Shown here: piece after piece, positions 1 through 7,837 of the stretch
Numbering within the stretch: the first letter of the stretch is position 1
Layout: every line of letters begins with the position of its first letter
Source of the DNA: Paracidovorax sp031843945
GTDB lineage: Bacteria; Pseudomonadota; Gammaproteobacteria; Burkholderiales; Burkholderiaceae_C
Length of the DNA stretch: 64,000 nucleotides
Assembly (NCBI RefSeq): GCF_031843945.1
Contig: NZ_JAVTJJ010000002.1
Coordinates: 816,155 to 880,154 of the forward strand
Direction of reading: 5' to 3'
Made by a program: the position numbers and the translations under genes
The notes under the pieces: generated by a model
What the model was told of the DNA's origin: nothing
What the model saw: the letters and a program-made list of their open reading frames with translations, nothing else
Database searches by the model: none

Positions 1-1002
1 GTGCTCCATGCGCTCTGCCGCGTTGCGCCCGGCCGTGCCGGCAGCGGCAATGCGCTCGCCGTAGGGCGGGTTCAGCAGCATCACGCCGGGCTGGTCGGTG
101 GGCGGCATGCGCTGCAGCGCGTCGCCACCGCGCAGCTGCACGGCCTGTGCCACGCCCGCGCGCTCGGCATTGCGCTGGGCAAAATCGACCATGCGGTGCG
201 ATACATCACTGCCAAATATGGGTGTAGCGCTTGTCCTGATTGCGCCTTCTGCTTCATTTTTGATAGCAGACCACACATGCGCCTGGAACGGCAGCAGTTT
301 CTCGAAGGCAAAGCGCCGCAGCATGCCGGCCGGAATGTTGCAGGCCATCTGCGCCGCCTCGATGGCGATGGTGCCGCTGCCGCAGCAGGGGTCGTAGAGC
401 GGCACGGGCGCGTCGCCCAGCGGGTCCCAGCCGCTGGCGGCGATCATGGCGGCGGCCAGGGTTTCCTTGAGCGGCGCGTCGCCCTTGTCCTCGCGCCAGC
501 CACGCTTGAACAGCGCTTCGCCCGAGGTGTCGATGTAGATCGTGGCCTCGTCCGTGGTCAGGTGCAGGTGGATGCGCACGTCGGGCCACTGCGTGTTCAC
601 GTCCGGCCGGGCGCCGCCCTTGGCGCGAAAGCGGTCGGCCACCGCGTCTTTCACCTTCAGCGCAGCAAAGTTCAGGCTGGTCAGCGGGCTGTGCTGGGCG
701 GTGACGTCGATCTTGAAGCTCTGGCGCGTGGTGAACCAGATCTCCCAGGCCACCTCGCTGGCCAGACCGTACAGGTCGTTTTCGTTGCGGTAGGGCCGGT
801 GTGCCAGCTGCACCAGCACGCGCTGGGCCAGGCGGCTGTGCAGGTTCAGGCGCAGGGCGTCGCGCCAGGAGGCACGCACCAGCGCGCCGCCCCGGCCGAC
901 GAGCAGATCGTCGCCCGTCAGGCCGGTGATGCCGTGGACTTCGTCGGCCAGATAACCCTCGACGCCGGCGGCGCAGGGCAGAAAGAGTTGGAGTTGATTC
1001 AT
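1..1002 (-). CDS. THUMP-domain class I SAM-dependent rRNA (guanine-N2) methyltransferase, 3'-truncated by window edge
   Basis: The first 334 codons are visible; the gene starts at the ATG at 1002 (protein begins MNQLQLFLPCAAG) and runs off the left edge. The N-terminal half looks like a ferredoxin-like/THUMP RNA-binding region. The catalytic half has the SAM/active-site motifs DPCCGSGTIAIEAA and LLNPPYGER; the NPPY motif is typical of exocyclic-amine methyltransferases. The arrangement matches the RlmL-type 23S rRNA m2G methyltransferases, although the exact target base cannot be read from sequence. Oddity: the stretch encoding about IKNEAEGAIRTSATP coincides with a degenerate copy of the genome's interspersed repeat, so part of the linker before IFGSDVSH seems repeat-derived. 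Confidence 0.85.
   Translation of the reverse strand, partial: MNQLQLFLPCAAGVEGYLADEVHGITGLTGDDLLVGRGGALVRASWRDALRLNLHSRLAQRVLVQLAHRPYRNENDLYGLASEVAWEIWFTTRQSFKIDVTAQHSPLTSLNFAALKVKDAVADRFRAKGGARPDVNTQWPDVRIHLHLTTDEATIYIDTSGEALFKRGWREDKGDAPLKETLAAAMIAASGWDPLGDAPVPLYDPCCGSGTIAIEAAQMACNIPAGMLRRFAFEKLLPFQAHVWSAIKNEAEGAIRTSATPIFGSDVSHRMVDFAQRNAERAGVAQAVQLRGGDALQRMPPTDQPGVMLLNPPYGERIAAAGTAGRNAAERMEH
214..268 (+). repeat. Degenerate interspersed repeat copy inside a coding sequence
   Basis: Read on the plus strand this has the landmarks of the repeat family in order: TGTAGCGCTTGTCC, then a TGCGCC arm, then TGCTTCATTTTTGATAGCA. It lies wholly inside the antisense-encoded rRNA methyltransferase and keeps that frame open. 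Similarity is partial, so this is a pattern-based assignment. Confidence 0.5.
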
Positions 1003-1037
1003 AAAAGTGGCCTCAAGGATACGCGTTGCCGATCCGA

Positions 1038-1064
1038 TAAAGAGGCTACGGCTATCGCCGGACG
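1038..1064 (+). promoter_or_regulatory. Sigma-28 (FliA)-like promoter for the chemoreceptor gene
   Basis: TAAA at 1038-1041 is followed by exactly 15 bases and then GCCGGACG at 1057-1064. The flagellar sigma-28 consensus is TAAA-N15-GCCGATAA. It lies about 60 bases upstream of a chemoreceptor start codon, a class of gene commonly under FliA control. Confidence 0.55.
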
Positions 1065-1121
1065 ACCCGCGCTGCCGTTGACCGAATGCCACAGCGCATC
1101 ACCGAACCCCTCAGGATCCCC

Positions 1122-2996
1122 ATGCAACTCAGCCTCCGAGCCCGCCTCATCGCGCTCAGCGTCGCCATTCTCACCGCGGCCATGCTCGCCCTGGCTGTAG
1201 CCAACTTCATCACGGTGCAGCACCACGTTCAGTCCACCGTGGATGCCCAGAGCCGCCAGCTGGTGGCATCCCAGGCACGCACGCTGGCGGACTGGGTGGA
1301 ATCGAAGCGCCTGCTGACCCACACGCTGATCCTGGCCATCGACCAGCCGGAGCCACGGGGCGTGCTGCAGGCGCTGCGCGACGGCGGCGGGTTCTCGGAT
1401 GCCTATGTCGGCTTTCCGGACAAGCGCACCCTGTTCCTGAACCCGATGCCGGCGAGCTACGACGTCACGTCGCGCCCTTGGTACAGGCAAGCCGTTCAAG
1501 AGGGCAAGCCCATCGTGACCGCGCCCTACCTGTTCACATCCCCGCCCGAGGTGGGCGTGACGTTTGCAGAACCGGTCGGGCCCGCAGGCAACCCCACCGC
1601 GGTGGTGGGCACCGACGTGCTGCTGACCACTGTGGTGCGCAACGTGGGTGCCATCAAGCCCACGCCGGACAGCTTCGCCTTCCTGGCCAACCAGGCCGGT
1701 GCGATCGTCACCCATCCCGACACGTCGCTGACGCTCAAGCCCGTGTCCGCCCTGTCGCCCAATCTGCAGCCCGCCACCCTGCGTGAGCTGGAAAAGGCCG
1801 CCGCCGGCATGCGCACCGACATCAACGGCACCGACTACTTGCTGTATGGGCAACCCGTGCCCGGCACCGACTGGCAGTTGGTGATTGCCGTGCACCGCGG
1901 CCAGGCGCTGGCGTCCATCGACACGCTGCTGAAGGTGTCGGCGACCACGGTGGTCATCTCGCTGGCGCTGGCCATCCTGGTGCTCAGTGCCGTCATCGCG
2001 CGCGCCTTGCGCCGCCTGGCCCTGGTGCGCGACGCGCTGCAGGACATCGCCTCCGGCGACGGCGACCTGACGCGCCGGCTGCAAACGCATGGCAACGACG
2101 AGCTGACGCACATCGCCCACGCCTTCAACAGCTTCGTCGACAAGATCGCCGCCGTGCTGGTGCGCATCCGGGCGTCGTCCGAATCGGTGCGCCTGTCCAC
2201 CTCCGAAATCGCCAGCGGCAACCAGGACCTGTCGGCCCGCACCGAGCAGCAGGCCAGCTCGCTGGAAGAAACCGCCGCCGCCATGGAGCAGCTCACCGCC
2301 ACCGTGCAGCAGAACGCCGAGAACGCGCGCCAGGCCAACCAGCTGGCGACGGGCGCATCGGACATCGCGACGCACGGCGGCACCGTCGTGGGCCAGGTGG
2401 TCAAGACCATGGGCGGCATCGATGCATCGGCCCGCAAGATCGTGGACATCATCGGCGTGATCGACGGCATTGCCTTTCAGACCAACATCCTGGCGCTGAA
2501 CGCCGCCGTCGAAGCCGCCCGTGCGGGCGAACAGGGCCGGGGCTTCGCCGTGGTCGCATCCGAAGTGCGCACGCTGGCCCAGCGCAGTGCCACCGCCGCC
2601 AAGGAGATCAAGACGCTAATCGACGATTCAGTAGCGCAGGTCGACGCCGGCAGCAAGCTGGTGCAGGACGCCGGCGCCACCATGGACAAGGTGGTGGACA
2701 GCGTGCGCCGCGTGACGGCCATCGTGGCCGAGATCAGCAACGCCAGCCAGGAGCAGAGCACCGGCATCGCCGAGATCGGCAGCGCGGTGAGCCAGATGGA
2801 CCAGGCCACGCAGCAGAACGCGGCACTGGTCGAAGAAGCCACCGCCGCCGCGCAATCGCTGCAGCAGCAGGCGGCGCAGCTGGCCGACGTGGTGGCGGGC
2901 TTCAAGCTGGAAGCAGCGGGGCACGCAGCGGGCCTGGGTGCTACGACGCATGCCTTGGGCTCACCTGGCGGGCAGCGTGCATTGCCCGGCCTTTGA
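1122..2996 (+). CDS. Methyl-accepting chemotaxis protein with periplasmic Cache domain
   Basis: This 624-residue chemoreceptor senses a periplasmic ligand and controls the CheA/CheW complex. An N-terminal membrane helix (about residues 8-30) is followed by a Cache-type sensor with the signature RPWYRQAVQEGKP. A second membrane helix (about 275-300), a HAMP linker and a long coiled-coil signalling domain follow. The hairpin tip contains the highly conserved DGIAFQTNILALNAAVEAAR. The ATG at 1122 (MQLSLRARL) is preferred over an upstream in-frame ATG at 1086 because it puts the membrane helix right after a short basic N-terminus. No C-terminal NWETF-like CheR tether is seen. The ligand is unknown. 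A sigma-28-like promoter precedes it. Confidence 0.93.
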   Translation: MQLSLRARLIALSVAILTAAMLALAVANFITVQHHVQSTVDAQSRQLVASQARTLADWVESKRLLTHTLILAIDQPEPRGVLQALRDGGGFSDAYVGFPDKRTLFLNPMPASYDVTSRPWYRQAVQEGKPIVTAPYLFTSPPEVGVTFAEPVGPAGNPTAVVGTDVLLTTVVRNVGAIKPTPDSFAFLANQAGAIVTHPDTSLTLKPVSALSPNLQPATLRELEKAAAGMRTDINGTDYLLYGQPVPGTDWQLVIAVHRGQALASIDTLLKVSATTVVISLALAILVLSAVIARALRRLALVRDALQDIASGDGDLTRRLQTHGNDELTHIAHAFNSFVDKIAAVLVRIRASSESVRLSTSEIASGNQDLSARTEQQASSLEETAAAMEQLTATVQQNAENARQANQLATGASDIATHGGTVVGQVVKTMGGIDASARKIVDIIGVIDGIAFQTNILALNAAVEAARAGEQGRGFAVVASEVRTLAQRSATAAKEIKTLIDDSVAQVDAGSKLVQDAGATMDKVVDSVRRVTAIVAEISNASQEQSTGIAEIGSAVSQMDQATQQNAALVEEATAAAQSLQQQAAQLADVVAGFKLEAAGHAAGLGATTHALGSPGGQRALPGL

Positions 2997-3023
2997 GCTT
3001 GGCGCCCTGTTGAAGTTTGAGGT

Positions 3024-3079
3024 CTTTTTGGCCTCTAGCGCTTATTCCGTAAGCGTTAATAGCTATTAAAATAATAGCA
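3024..3079 (+). repeat. Interspersed two-hairpin repeat, copy 1
   Basis: The copy contains GGCCTCTAGCGCTTA, then TAAGCGTTA, then the AT-rich inverted repeat GCTATTA-AAA-TAATAGC. It lies between the chemoreceptor and tspO, in forward orientation. Confidence 0.85.
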
Positions 3080-3185
3080 TCGCCTCATTCAGGCAAGCCG
3101 TGTACGACCGACACGGCGCGCCGTCTGACAAATGCGGCCGCGCCTGGCCTCCGGGGGGTGGCCATGCGTCGGCGATGATCGGGCG

Positions 3186-3719
3186 ATGACATCGCACTAC
3201 ACCTCTGCGGCACCTGGCGGGCCGCTGCACCGCTCCCCTGCGCGCACCTGGCTGGCCCTGGCCGGCTGGCTGGCACTGGCGTTTCTCACCGCCGCTATCG
3301 GCAGCGTCGCGTCGGTACAGGCGCCGCAGTTCTACGGCCAGTTGGCGCAGCCCGGCTGGGCGCCGCCGCCTTCGGTGTTCGGCCCGGTGTGGACGGCGCT
3401 CTTCGCGATGATGGGCGTGGCCGCATGGCTGGTCTGGCGCCAGCCGGCCGGCGCGCTGCGGCAGCGGGCGCTGGTGCTGTTTTGCGTGCAGCTGGTGCTG
3501 AACGCGCTGTGGAGCTGGCTGTTCTTTCAGTGGCACCTGGGTGCCTGGGCGCTGGCGGACATCGCCGCCCTGTGGATCACCGTGGCCGCCACGCTGGTGG
3601 CGTTCTGGCGGCTGCGGCCGCTGGCGGGCGCGCTGCTGGTGCCTTACCTGGCGTGGATCACGTTCGCCGGGGCGCTGAACTTCACGCTCTGGCGCATGAA
3701 CCCGCAGCTGCTGGGCTGA
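3186..3719 (+). CDS. tspO: TspO/MBR family tryptophan-rich sensory membrane protein
   Basis: A 177-residue protein of the TspO (translocator/peripheral benzodiazepine receptor-like) family, five-helix membrane proteins that bind tetrapyrroles and other hydrophobic ligands. Visible family features are the tryptophan-rich loops (QPGWAPPPSVFGPVW, NALWSWLFF) and the C-terminal PYLAWITFAGALNFTLWRMN. Five hydrophobic helices are apparent. The ATG at 3186 (MTSHYTS) gives a length normal for the family, and the longer frame from 3132 adds an implausible leader. It is convergent with rpoN, which ends 18 bases away. The physiological role here is not indicated by its neighbours. Confidence 0.92.
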   Translation: MTSHYTSAAPGGPLHRSPARTWLALAGWLALAFLTAAIGSVASVQAPQFYGQLAQPGWAPPPSVFGPVWTALFAMMGVAAWLVWRQPAGALRQRALVLFCVQLVLNALWSWLFFQWHLGAWALADIAALWITVAATLVAFWRLRPLAGALLVPYLAWITFAGALNFTLWRMNPQLLG

Positions 3720-3737
3720 CGACCCGCAGCGGCCGCG

Positions 3738-5324
3738 TCAAAGCGCCTTGCGCAGATTGGCCGGCGCGATCTTGAGCGCCTCGCGGTACTTGGCCACCGT
3801 ACGGCGCGCGCATTCGATGCCCTGCTCTTTCAGCATGGCGGCGATCTGGCTGTCCGACAGGGGCTTGGCCAGGTTCTCGGCCGACACGAACTGCTTGATG
3901 AGCGCGCGCACCGCCGTGCTGGACGCGTTGCCGCCCGTCTCGGTGCCCAGCCCAGAGCCGAAGAAATACTTCAGCTCGTAGGTGCCTTGCGGCGTGGACA
4001 TGTATTTCGCCGTCGTCACGCGGCTGATGGTGGATTCGTGCAGGCCCAACTCGTCGGCGATGTCGCGCAGCACCAGCGGGCGCATGGCGAGCTCTCCGTG
4101 CACGAAGAAGTTGCGCTGCCGGTCCACGATGGCGCGCGACACGCGCAGGATGGTGTCGAAGCGCTGCTGGATGTTCTTGATGAACCAGCGTGCTTCCTGC
4201 AGCCGCTGCTGCAGCGCCTGGTGGCCTTCGCCGCCCCGGTTGCCACGCAGCGCGCCGGCATAGACGTCGTGCACGCGCAGGCGCGGCATCACGTCGGGGT
4301 TGAGCTGCACGTTGAAGTTCTGCTGCGAGCCGCGCCCGGTCTTCTTGACGATGACGTCGGGCACGATGATGTTGCGCTCCACGTCGGCAAAGCGCCGGCC
4401 GGGGCGGGGCTCGAGCCGCGCGATGAGCGCCATCGCCAGGCGGGTGCGCTCCTCGTTGCCGCCACCGCAGCTCTGGGTCAGCCGCCGCACGTCGCGCTTG
4501 GCCAGCATCTCCAGCGGCTGCTTGCAGATGCGCAGCGCGGTCTGCAGTACCTCGGCATCGCCCTCTTTGTCGGCGGCCAGCGCACGCAGCTGCAGCGTCA
4601 GGCATTCGGCCAGGCCCCGCGCGCCCACGCCCGTGGGCTCCAGGCTTTGCAACAGGCGCATGGCCACGGTGAAACGGTGCACCAGTTCTTCGATCTGCTC
4701 GGTGTCTTCCGGGCCGGCCAGGCTCACGGCCAGCGATTCGAGCGAGTCTTCCAGGTAGCCGTCGTCATTCAGCGATTCGATGAGAAAGCGCAGCGCGGCG
4801 GTGTCCACCTCCGACAGCCGCAGCGAAAGCGCCTGCCGGTGCAGAAAGTCGGTGAGCGACAGGTTGCTGCGCGCCAGCTCGGTCGCGTCGGCATCGCCAT
4901 CGCTGTCGCCCGACCGATTGCGGGCGGGCGCGTCGCCGCCCCACTCGCTGTCGTCAGGCGAAAAGTCCACGGTGCCGTCGCCTTCCCAGTCGGGCGCTTC
5001 GGCGGCGGTGGCCTCGGTGCTGGCCGGCGTTTCAGCGTCGTTTGGGCCTTCAGCGCTGGTGGATGCTGCGCTGGGTGCTACGTTATAGAGAGCATCGTCG
5101 GACTGGCGGTCATCGTCCGCCACGGGGGTGTCGGCCTGCTGAAGGCCGAATTCCTCGCGCGGCGCGTCTTCGAGCGTGCGGTCGAGAAACGGGTTCTCGT
5201 CGAGCATCTGCTCGACTTCCTGCGACAGCTCCAGCGTGGACAGCTGCAGCAGCCGGATCGATTGCTGCAGTTGGGGCGTGAGCGCGAGGTGTTGCGAGAC
5301 GCGCAGTGAAAGGCCGGGCTTCAT
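3738..5324 (-). CDS. rpoN: RNA polymerase sigma-54 factor
   Basis: Sigma-54 (528 residues) directs RNA polymerase to -24/-12 promoters that need AAA+ activators. Region I is glutamine/leucine-rich (QHLALTPQLQQSIRLLQLST). The acidic linker (about residues 55-150) is long and low complexity. The core-binding and DNA-binding domains follow, ending in the RpoN box ARRTVAKYREAL. The ATG at 5324 overlaps the lptB stop (TGATG), so translation is probably coupled; a GTG one codon upstream is the alternative. The lptA-lptB-rpoN order is a classic proteobacterial arrangement. Part of the acidic linker (DALYNVAPSAASTSAEGP) coincides with an in-frame degenerate interspersed repeat. Confidence 0.97.
   Translation of the reverse strand: MKPGLSLRVSQHLALTPQLQQSIRLLQLSTLELSQEVEQMLDENPFLDRTLEDAPREEFGLQQADTPVADDDRQSDDALYNVAPSAASTSAEGPNDAETPASTEATAAEAPDWEGDGTVDFSPDDSEWGGDAPARNRSGDSDGDADATELARSNLSLTDFLHRQALSLRLSEVDTAALRFLIESLNDDGYLEDSLESLAVSLAGPEDTEQIEELVHRFTVAMRLLQSLEPTGVGARGLAECLTLQLRALAADKEGDAEVLQTALRICKQPLEMLAKRDVRRLTQSCGGGNEERTRLAMALIARLEPRPGRRFADVERNIIVPDVIVKKTGRGSQQNFNVQLNPDVMPRLRVHDVYAGALRGNRGGEGHQALQQRLQEARWFIKNIQQRFDTILRVSRAIVDRQRNFFVHGELAMRPLVLRDIADELGLHESTISRVTTAKYMSTPQGTYELKYFFGSGLGTETGGNASSTAVRALIKQFVSAENLAKPLSDSQIAAMLKEQGIECARRTVAKYREALKIAPANLRKAL
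5041..5094 (+). repeat. Degenerate interspersed repeat copy inside rpoN
   Basis: On the plus strand it reads TTTGGGCCTTCAGCGCTGG, then GCTGCGCTGGGTGCTA, ending GAGAGCA. These landmarks appear in the same order and at nearly the same spacing as in intact repeat copies. It lies in the variable acidic linker of sigma-54. Confidence 0.5.
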
Positions 5325-6130
5325 CACATCCGAAAGTGCTCGCCCAGGTACACGCGGCGCACCTCGGCGTTGTCCACGATGTCGGAAGGCGTGCCCTGCG
5401 CCAGCACGTTGCCGTCGCTGATGATGAAGGCGTGGTCGCAGATGCCCAGCGTCTCGCGCACGTTGTGGTCGGTGATGAGCACGCCGATGCCGCGCTCTTT
5501 GAGGAAGCCGATGATCCGCTGGATCTCGATGACGGCGATGGGGTCGATGCCGGCGAAGGGTTCATCGAGCAGGATGAAGCGCGGCTGCGTGGCCAGGGCG
5601 CGGGCGATTTCCACCCGGCGGCGCTCGCCACCGGAGAGCGCCAGCGCGGGCGATGCGCGCAGGTGCTCCACGCGCAGTTCCTGCAGCAGCGCGGTCAGGC
5701 GCTCTTCGACTTCGGCGCGCGGCAGCGGCTTGCCGTCTTCGCCGGTTTGCAGCTCCAGCACGGCGCGCACGTTCTCTTCCACGTTCAGCTTGCGGAAGAT
5801 GGACGCCTCCTGCGGCAGATACGACAGGCCCAGCCGCGAGCGGCGGTGAATGGGCATGTTGGCGACCGACTGGCCGTCGATGCGGATGTCGCCGCCGTCG
5901 CTGCGCACCAGCCCGACGATCATGTAGAACGACGTGGTCTTGCCGGCGCCGTTGGGGCCCAGCAGTCCGACGACTTCGCCCTTTTGCACGGTGAGCGACA
6001 CGTCCTTGACGACCTTGCGGCTGCCGTAGGACTTTTGCAGGTGCATGGCCTCCAGGCGGCTGCCGCCGGGCACGAGGGCCGCATCGGGAGTAGCAGCGGC
6101 GGAGGCGGTGGGGGAGAGGGACTCGCTCAC
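5324..6130 (-). CDS. lptB: LPS export ABC transporter ATPase LptB
   Basis: LptB (268 residues) is the cytoplasmic ATPase of the LptB2FGC complex that extracts lipopolysaccharide from the inner membrane and pushes it across the Lpt bridge. Seen in order: Walker A (GPNGAGKTT), the Q-loop, the ABC signature (LSGGERRRVEIARALA), Walker B (FILLDEPFAGIDP) and the switch histidine (LITDH). The proposed GTG start at 6130 overlaps the lptA stop by four bases (GTGA). The first ~28 residues are a non-conserved extension, so the ATG before HLQKSYGSRKVV could be the true start. It lies between lptA and rpoN in one transcript. Confidence 0.95.
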   Translation of the reverse strand: MSESLSPTASAAATPDAALVPGGSRLEAMHLQKSYGSRKVVKDVSLTVQKGEVVGLLGPNGAGKTTSFYMIVGLVRSDGGDIRIDGQSVANMPIHRRSRLGLSYLPQEASIFRKLNVEENVRAVLELQTGEDGKPLPRAEVEERLTALLQELRVEHLRASPALALSGGERRRVEIARALATQPRFILLDEPFAGIDPIAVIEIQRIIGFLKERGIGVLITDHNVRETLGICDHAFIISDGNVLAQGTPSDIVDNAEVRRVYLGEHFRM

Positions 6131-6783
6131 TTGCTCGCGCCGCCGTTGCTCAGGTCGGTGCTGGGCCGCAGGGTGGGCGCCGGCGTGGCAGCGGGTGCGG
6201 CGGGCCGGGCGGCGCCAGCGGCGGGCTCCTTGGGAGCCAGCACCGCGCGCACGCGGCCGCCGGGTGTGCCGGACGGCGTGCCATTGGGTGCCGTGCGCTG
6301 GCCGTCCACGGTGAGCACGTCGCTCACGCTGTTGTAGAAGATCACGGCGCCGGACATCTCGTCGGTCGGCGTGGCTTCGCGGTAGCGGCGCAGCTCTGCG
6401 CGGCGGGTGAGCTTCACGGTCTCGGCACGGCCGTCGTATTCGATGATCTCGCCTTCGCCTTCGACGAATTCGTCGGGCGCACCGGGCAGGGTGTCGCGCT
6501 TTTGGCGGAAGAAGGCGCGCTTGCCGGGCTCGGCCGTCACCACGCCGTGCTGAAAGCCGTCGGGGTCTTGGCGCACGTCGAGCCGCGCGCCGCGCAGCAC
6601 CATGGTGCCCTTGGTCAGCACGACACGGCCGGTGAAGACGCTGGTCTGCTGAAGTTCATCGTGGCGCAGTGCGTCGGCCTCGATGTTCATGGGCTTGTTA
6701 CGGTCGGCCTTTTCGGCACGGGCGCCCCACGAGGCACAAGCCAGCGCAGAGAGCAGGAGCAGCGGGAGGAGTCTGTTTCTCAT
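6127..6783 (-). CDS. lptA: Periplasmic LPS transport protein LptA
   Basis: LptA forms the periplasmic bridge for lipopolysaccharide transit. The 218-residue product has a signal peptide (MRNRLLPLLLLSALACASWGARA) and an OstA-like beta-jellyroll (NIEADALRHDELQQTSVFTG to about residue 160). The tail is Ala/Pro-rich and longer than in E. coli. The ATG at 6783 is chosen because it starts the signal peptide; the frame extends upstream without homology. lptC and kdsC, which precede lptA in many genomes, are not found upstream, where there is a 322-base intergenic stretch and then dsbA. Confidence 0.92.
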   Translation of the reverse strand: MRNRLLPLLLLSALACASWGARAEKADRNKPMNIEADALRHDELQQTSVFTGRVVLTKGTMVLRGARLDVRQDPDGFQHGVVTAEPGKRAFFRQKRDTLPGAPDEFVEGEGEIIEYDGRAETVKLTRRAELRRYREATPTDEMSGAVIFYNSVSDVLTVDGQRTAPNGTPSGTPGGRVRAVLAPKEPAAGAARPAAPAATPAPTLRPSTDLSNGGASK

Positions 6784-6947
6784 AGGGCACGAATCTTGCA
6801 GACATTGTACCGGCCACCAGCGGGCCTTAGCGGCGCTGGCAGACGGCAAGAAAGGCGCGAAGGCCAACCCGCATCATGCACGCGCCCAGACGAGGCGGTA
6901 AGGCGCAGGGGAGAACAGCGCGGGGGACGCAACGCCGAGAATAACAG

Positions 6948-7004
6948 TCAAATAGCCCCCTAGCGCTTATGTGTCAAGCGCTGACAGCTATTAAAACAAT
7001 AGCT
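6948..7004 (+). repeat. Interspersed two-hairpin repeat, copy 2
   Basis: It contains CCCTAGCGCTTATGTGTC, then AAGCGCTGACA, then the inverted repeat GCTATT-AAAAC-AATAGC. It lies in the lptA/dsbA gap. Confidence 0.85.
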
Positions 7005-7029
7005 CAACATGCACCGATGATGCGCCCAT

Positions 7030-7054
7030 GAAAAAGCGCGCCCTCGGGCGCGCT
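7030..7054 (-). terminator. Rho-independent terminator downstream of dsbA
   Basis: An 8-bp GC stem (AGCGCGCC/GGCGCGCT, loop of 4) is followed on the minus strand by a run of five T. It lies about 50 bases past the dsbA stop. Confidence 0.8.
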
Positions 7055-7105
7055 GGAAGCGATGGGCCTGGGGCGGGTATCCGCCCAAACCCGAGGCAGA
7101 GCCGA

Positions 7106-7762
7106 TCAGCCCTTGCGGGCCACGCCCACCAAATAATCCACCACCTGCAACACGCTCTGCATGTTGCCGGCCATCGTGCCGTCGGTGTAGTAGCGGCCGG
7201 CCACACCCATCGAGGGCACGCCTTCCACGCCGTACGCTTCCTGCAGTTGCGCCGACTTGCGCACCTGGTTGGAGACGCTGAAGGAGTTGTACGACTCCTT
7301 GAACTTGGCCACGTCCACGCCCTGTTTGCCGATCCATTCGAAGATCAGCTCATCCTTGTTGAGGGGCAGGCGCTCGACGTGGACGGCGCGGAATACCTTG
7401 GCGTGCAGATCAGGCAGCTTGCCCATGCCTTCCAGCGCGAAGTACAGCTTTTGCTGCGGCACGAAGCTGGCGTTGAAGGCCACGGGCACGCGGCGGATCT
7501 GCAGGTCTTTGGGCGCTGCCTTCATCCACACTTCCAGCGCGGGCTCGAAGGCGTGGCAATGCGGGCAGCTGTACCAGAAGAATTCGATCACCTCGACTTT
7601 GCCGGCGGGTGCATCGACCGGGGCGGGCTTGGCGAGCTTGGCGTAGTCCTTGCCTTCCTTGAACTGACGGGCCTGCGCGAACGCGGGCGTGGCCACGGGC
7701 AGGGCGGCGGCAGAGGCGGCCAAAGCCGTGGCGGCGGACAGGGAAAACTCGCGGCGTTTCAT
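7106..7762 (-). CDS. dsbA: DsbA-family periplasmic thiol:disulfide oxidoreductase
   Basis: A 218-residue thioredoxin-fold oxidant that introduces disulfide bonds into exported proteins. The active site CPHC is at about residues 66-69 after the strand VEVIEFFWYS, and the cis-proline loop GVPSM is near residue 172. The signal peptide carries a twin-arginine-like KRREFSL start and ends near AFAQA. It follows the SPOR-domain gene by 75 bases on the same strand and ends at a clear terminator, so it is probably the last gene of argS-SPOR-dsbA. No dsbB is nearby. Confidence 0.94.
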   Translation of the reverse strand: MKRREFSLSAATALAASAAALPVATPAFAQARQFKEGKDYAKLAKPAPVDAPAGKVEVIEFFWYSCPHCHAFEPALEVWMKAAPKDLQIRRVPVAFNASFVPQQKLYFALEGMGKLPDLHAKVFRAVHVERLPLNKDELIFEWIGKQGVDVAKFKESYNSFSVSNQVRKSAQLQEAYGVEGVPSMGVAGRYYTDGTMAGNMQSVLQVVDYLVGVARKG

Positions 7763-7837
7763 GAAAAATTCACTCCTTGGTCGGTCAGAAGGTTGTGAGC
7801 AGCCAGAGGCCGCAAAGTTTCGTCGGGGCGACGGCCG

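Larger units (their letters stand above)
6784..7105. other. Intergenic region between lptA and dsbA
   Basis: A 322-base gap without a supportable gene. It holds an interspersed repeat copy (6948-7004), the dsbA terminator (7030-7054) and presumably the lptA promoter. No lptC/kdsC remnant was recognised. Confidence 0.7.
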
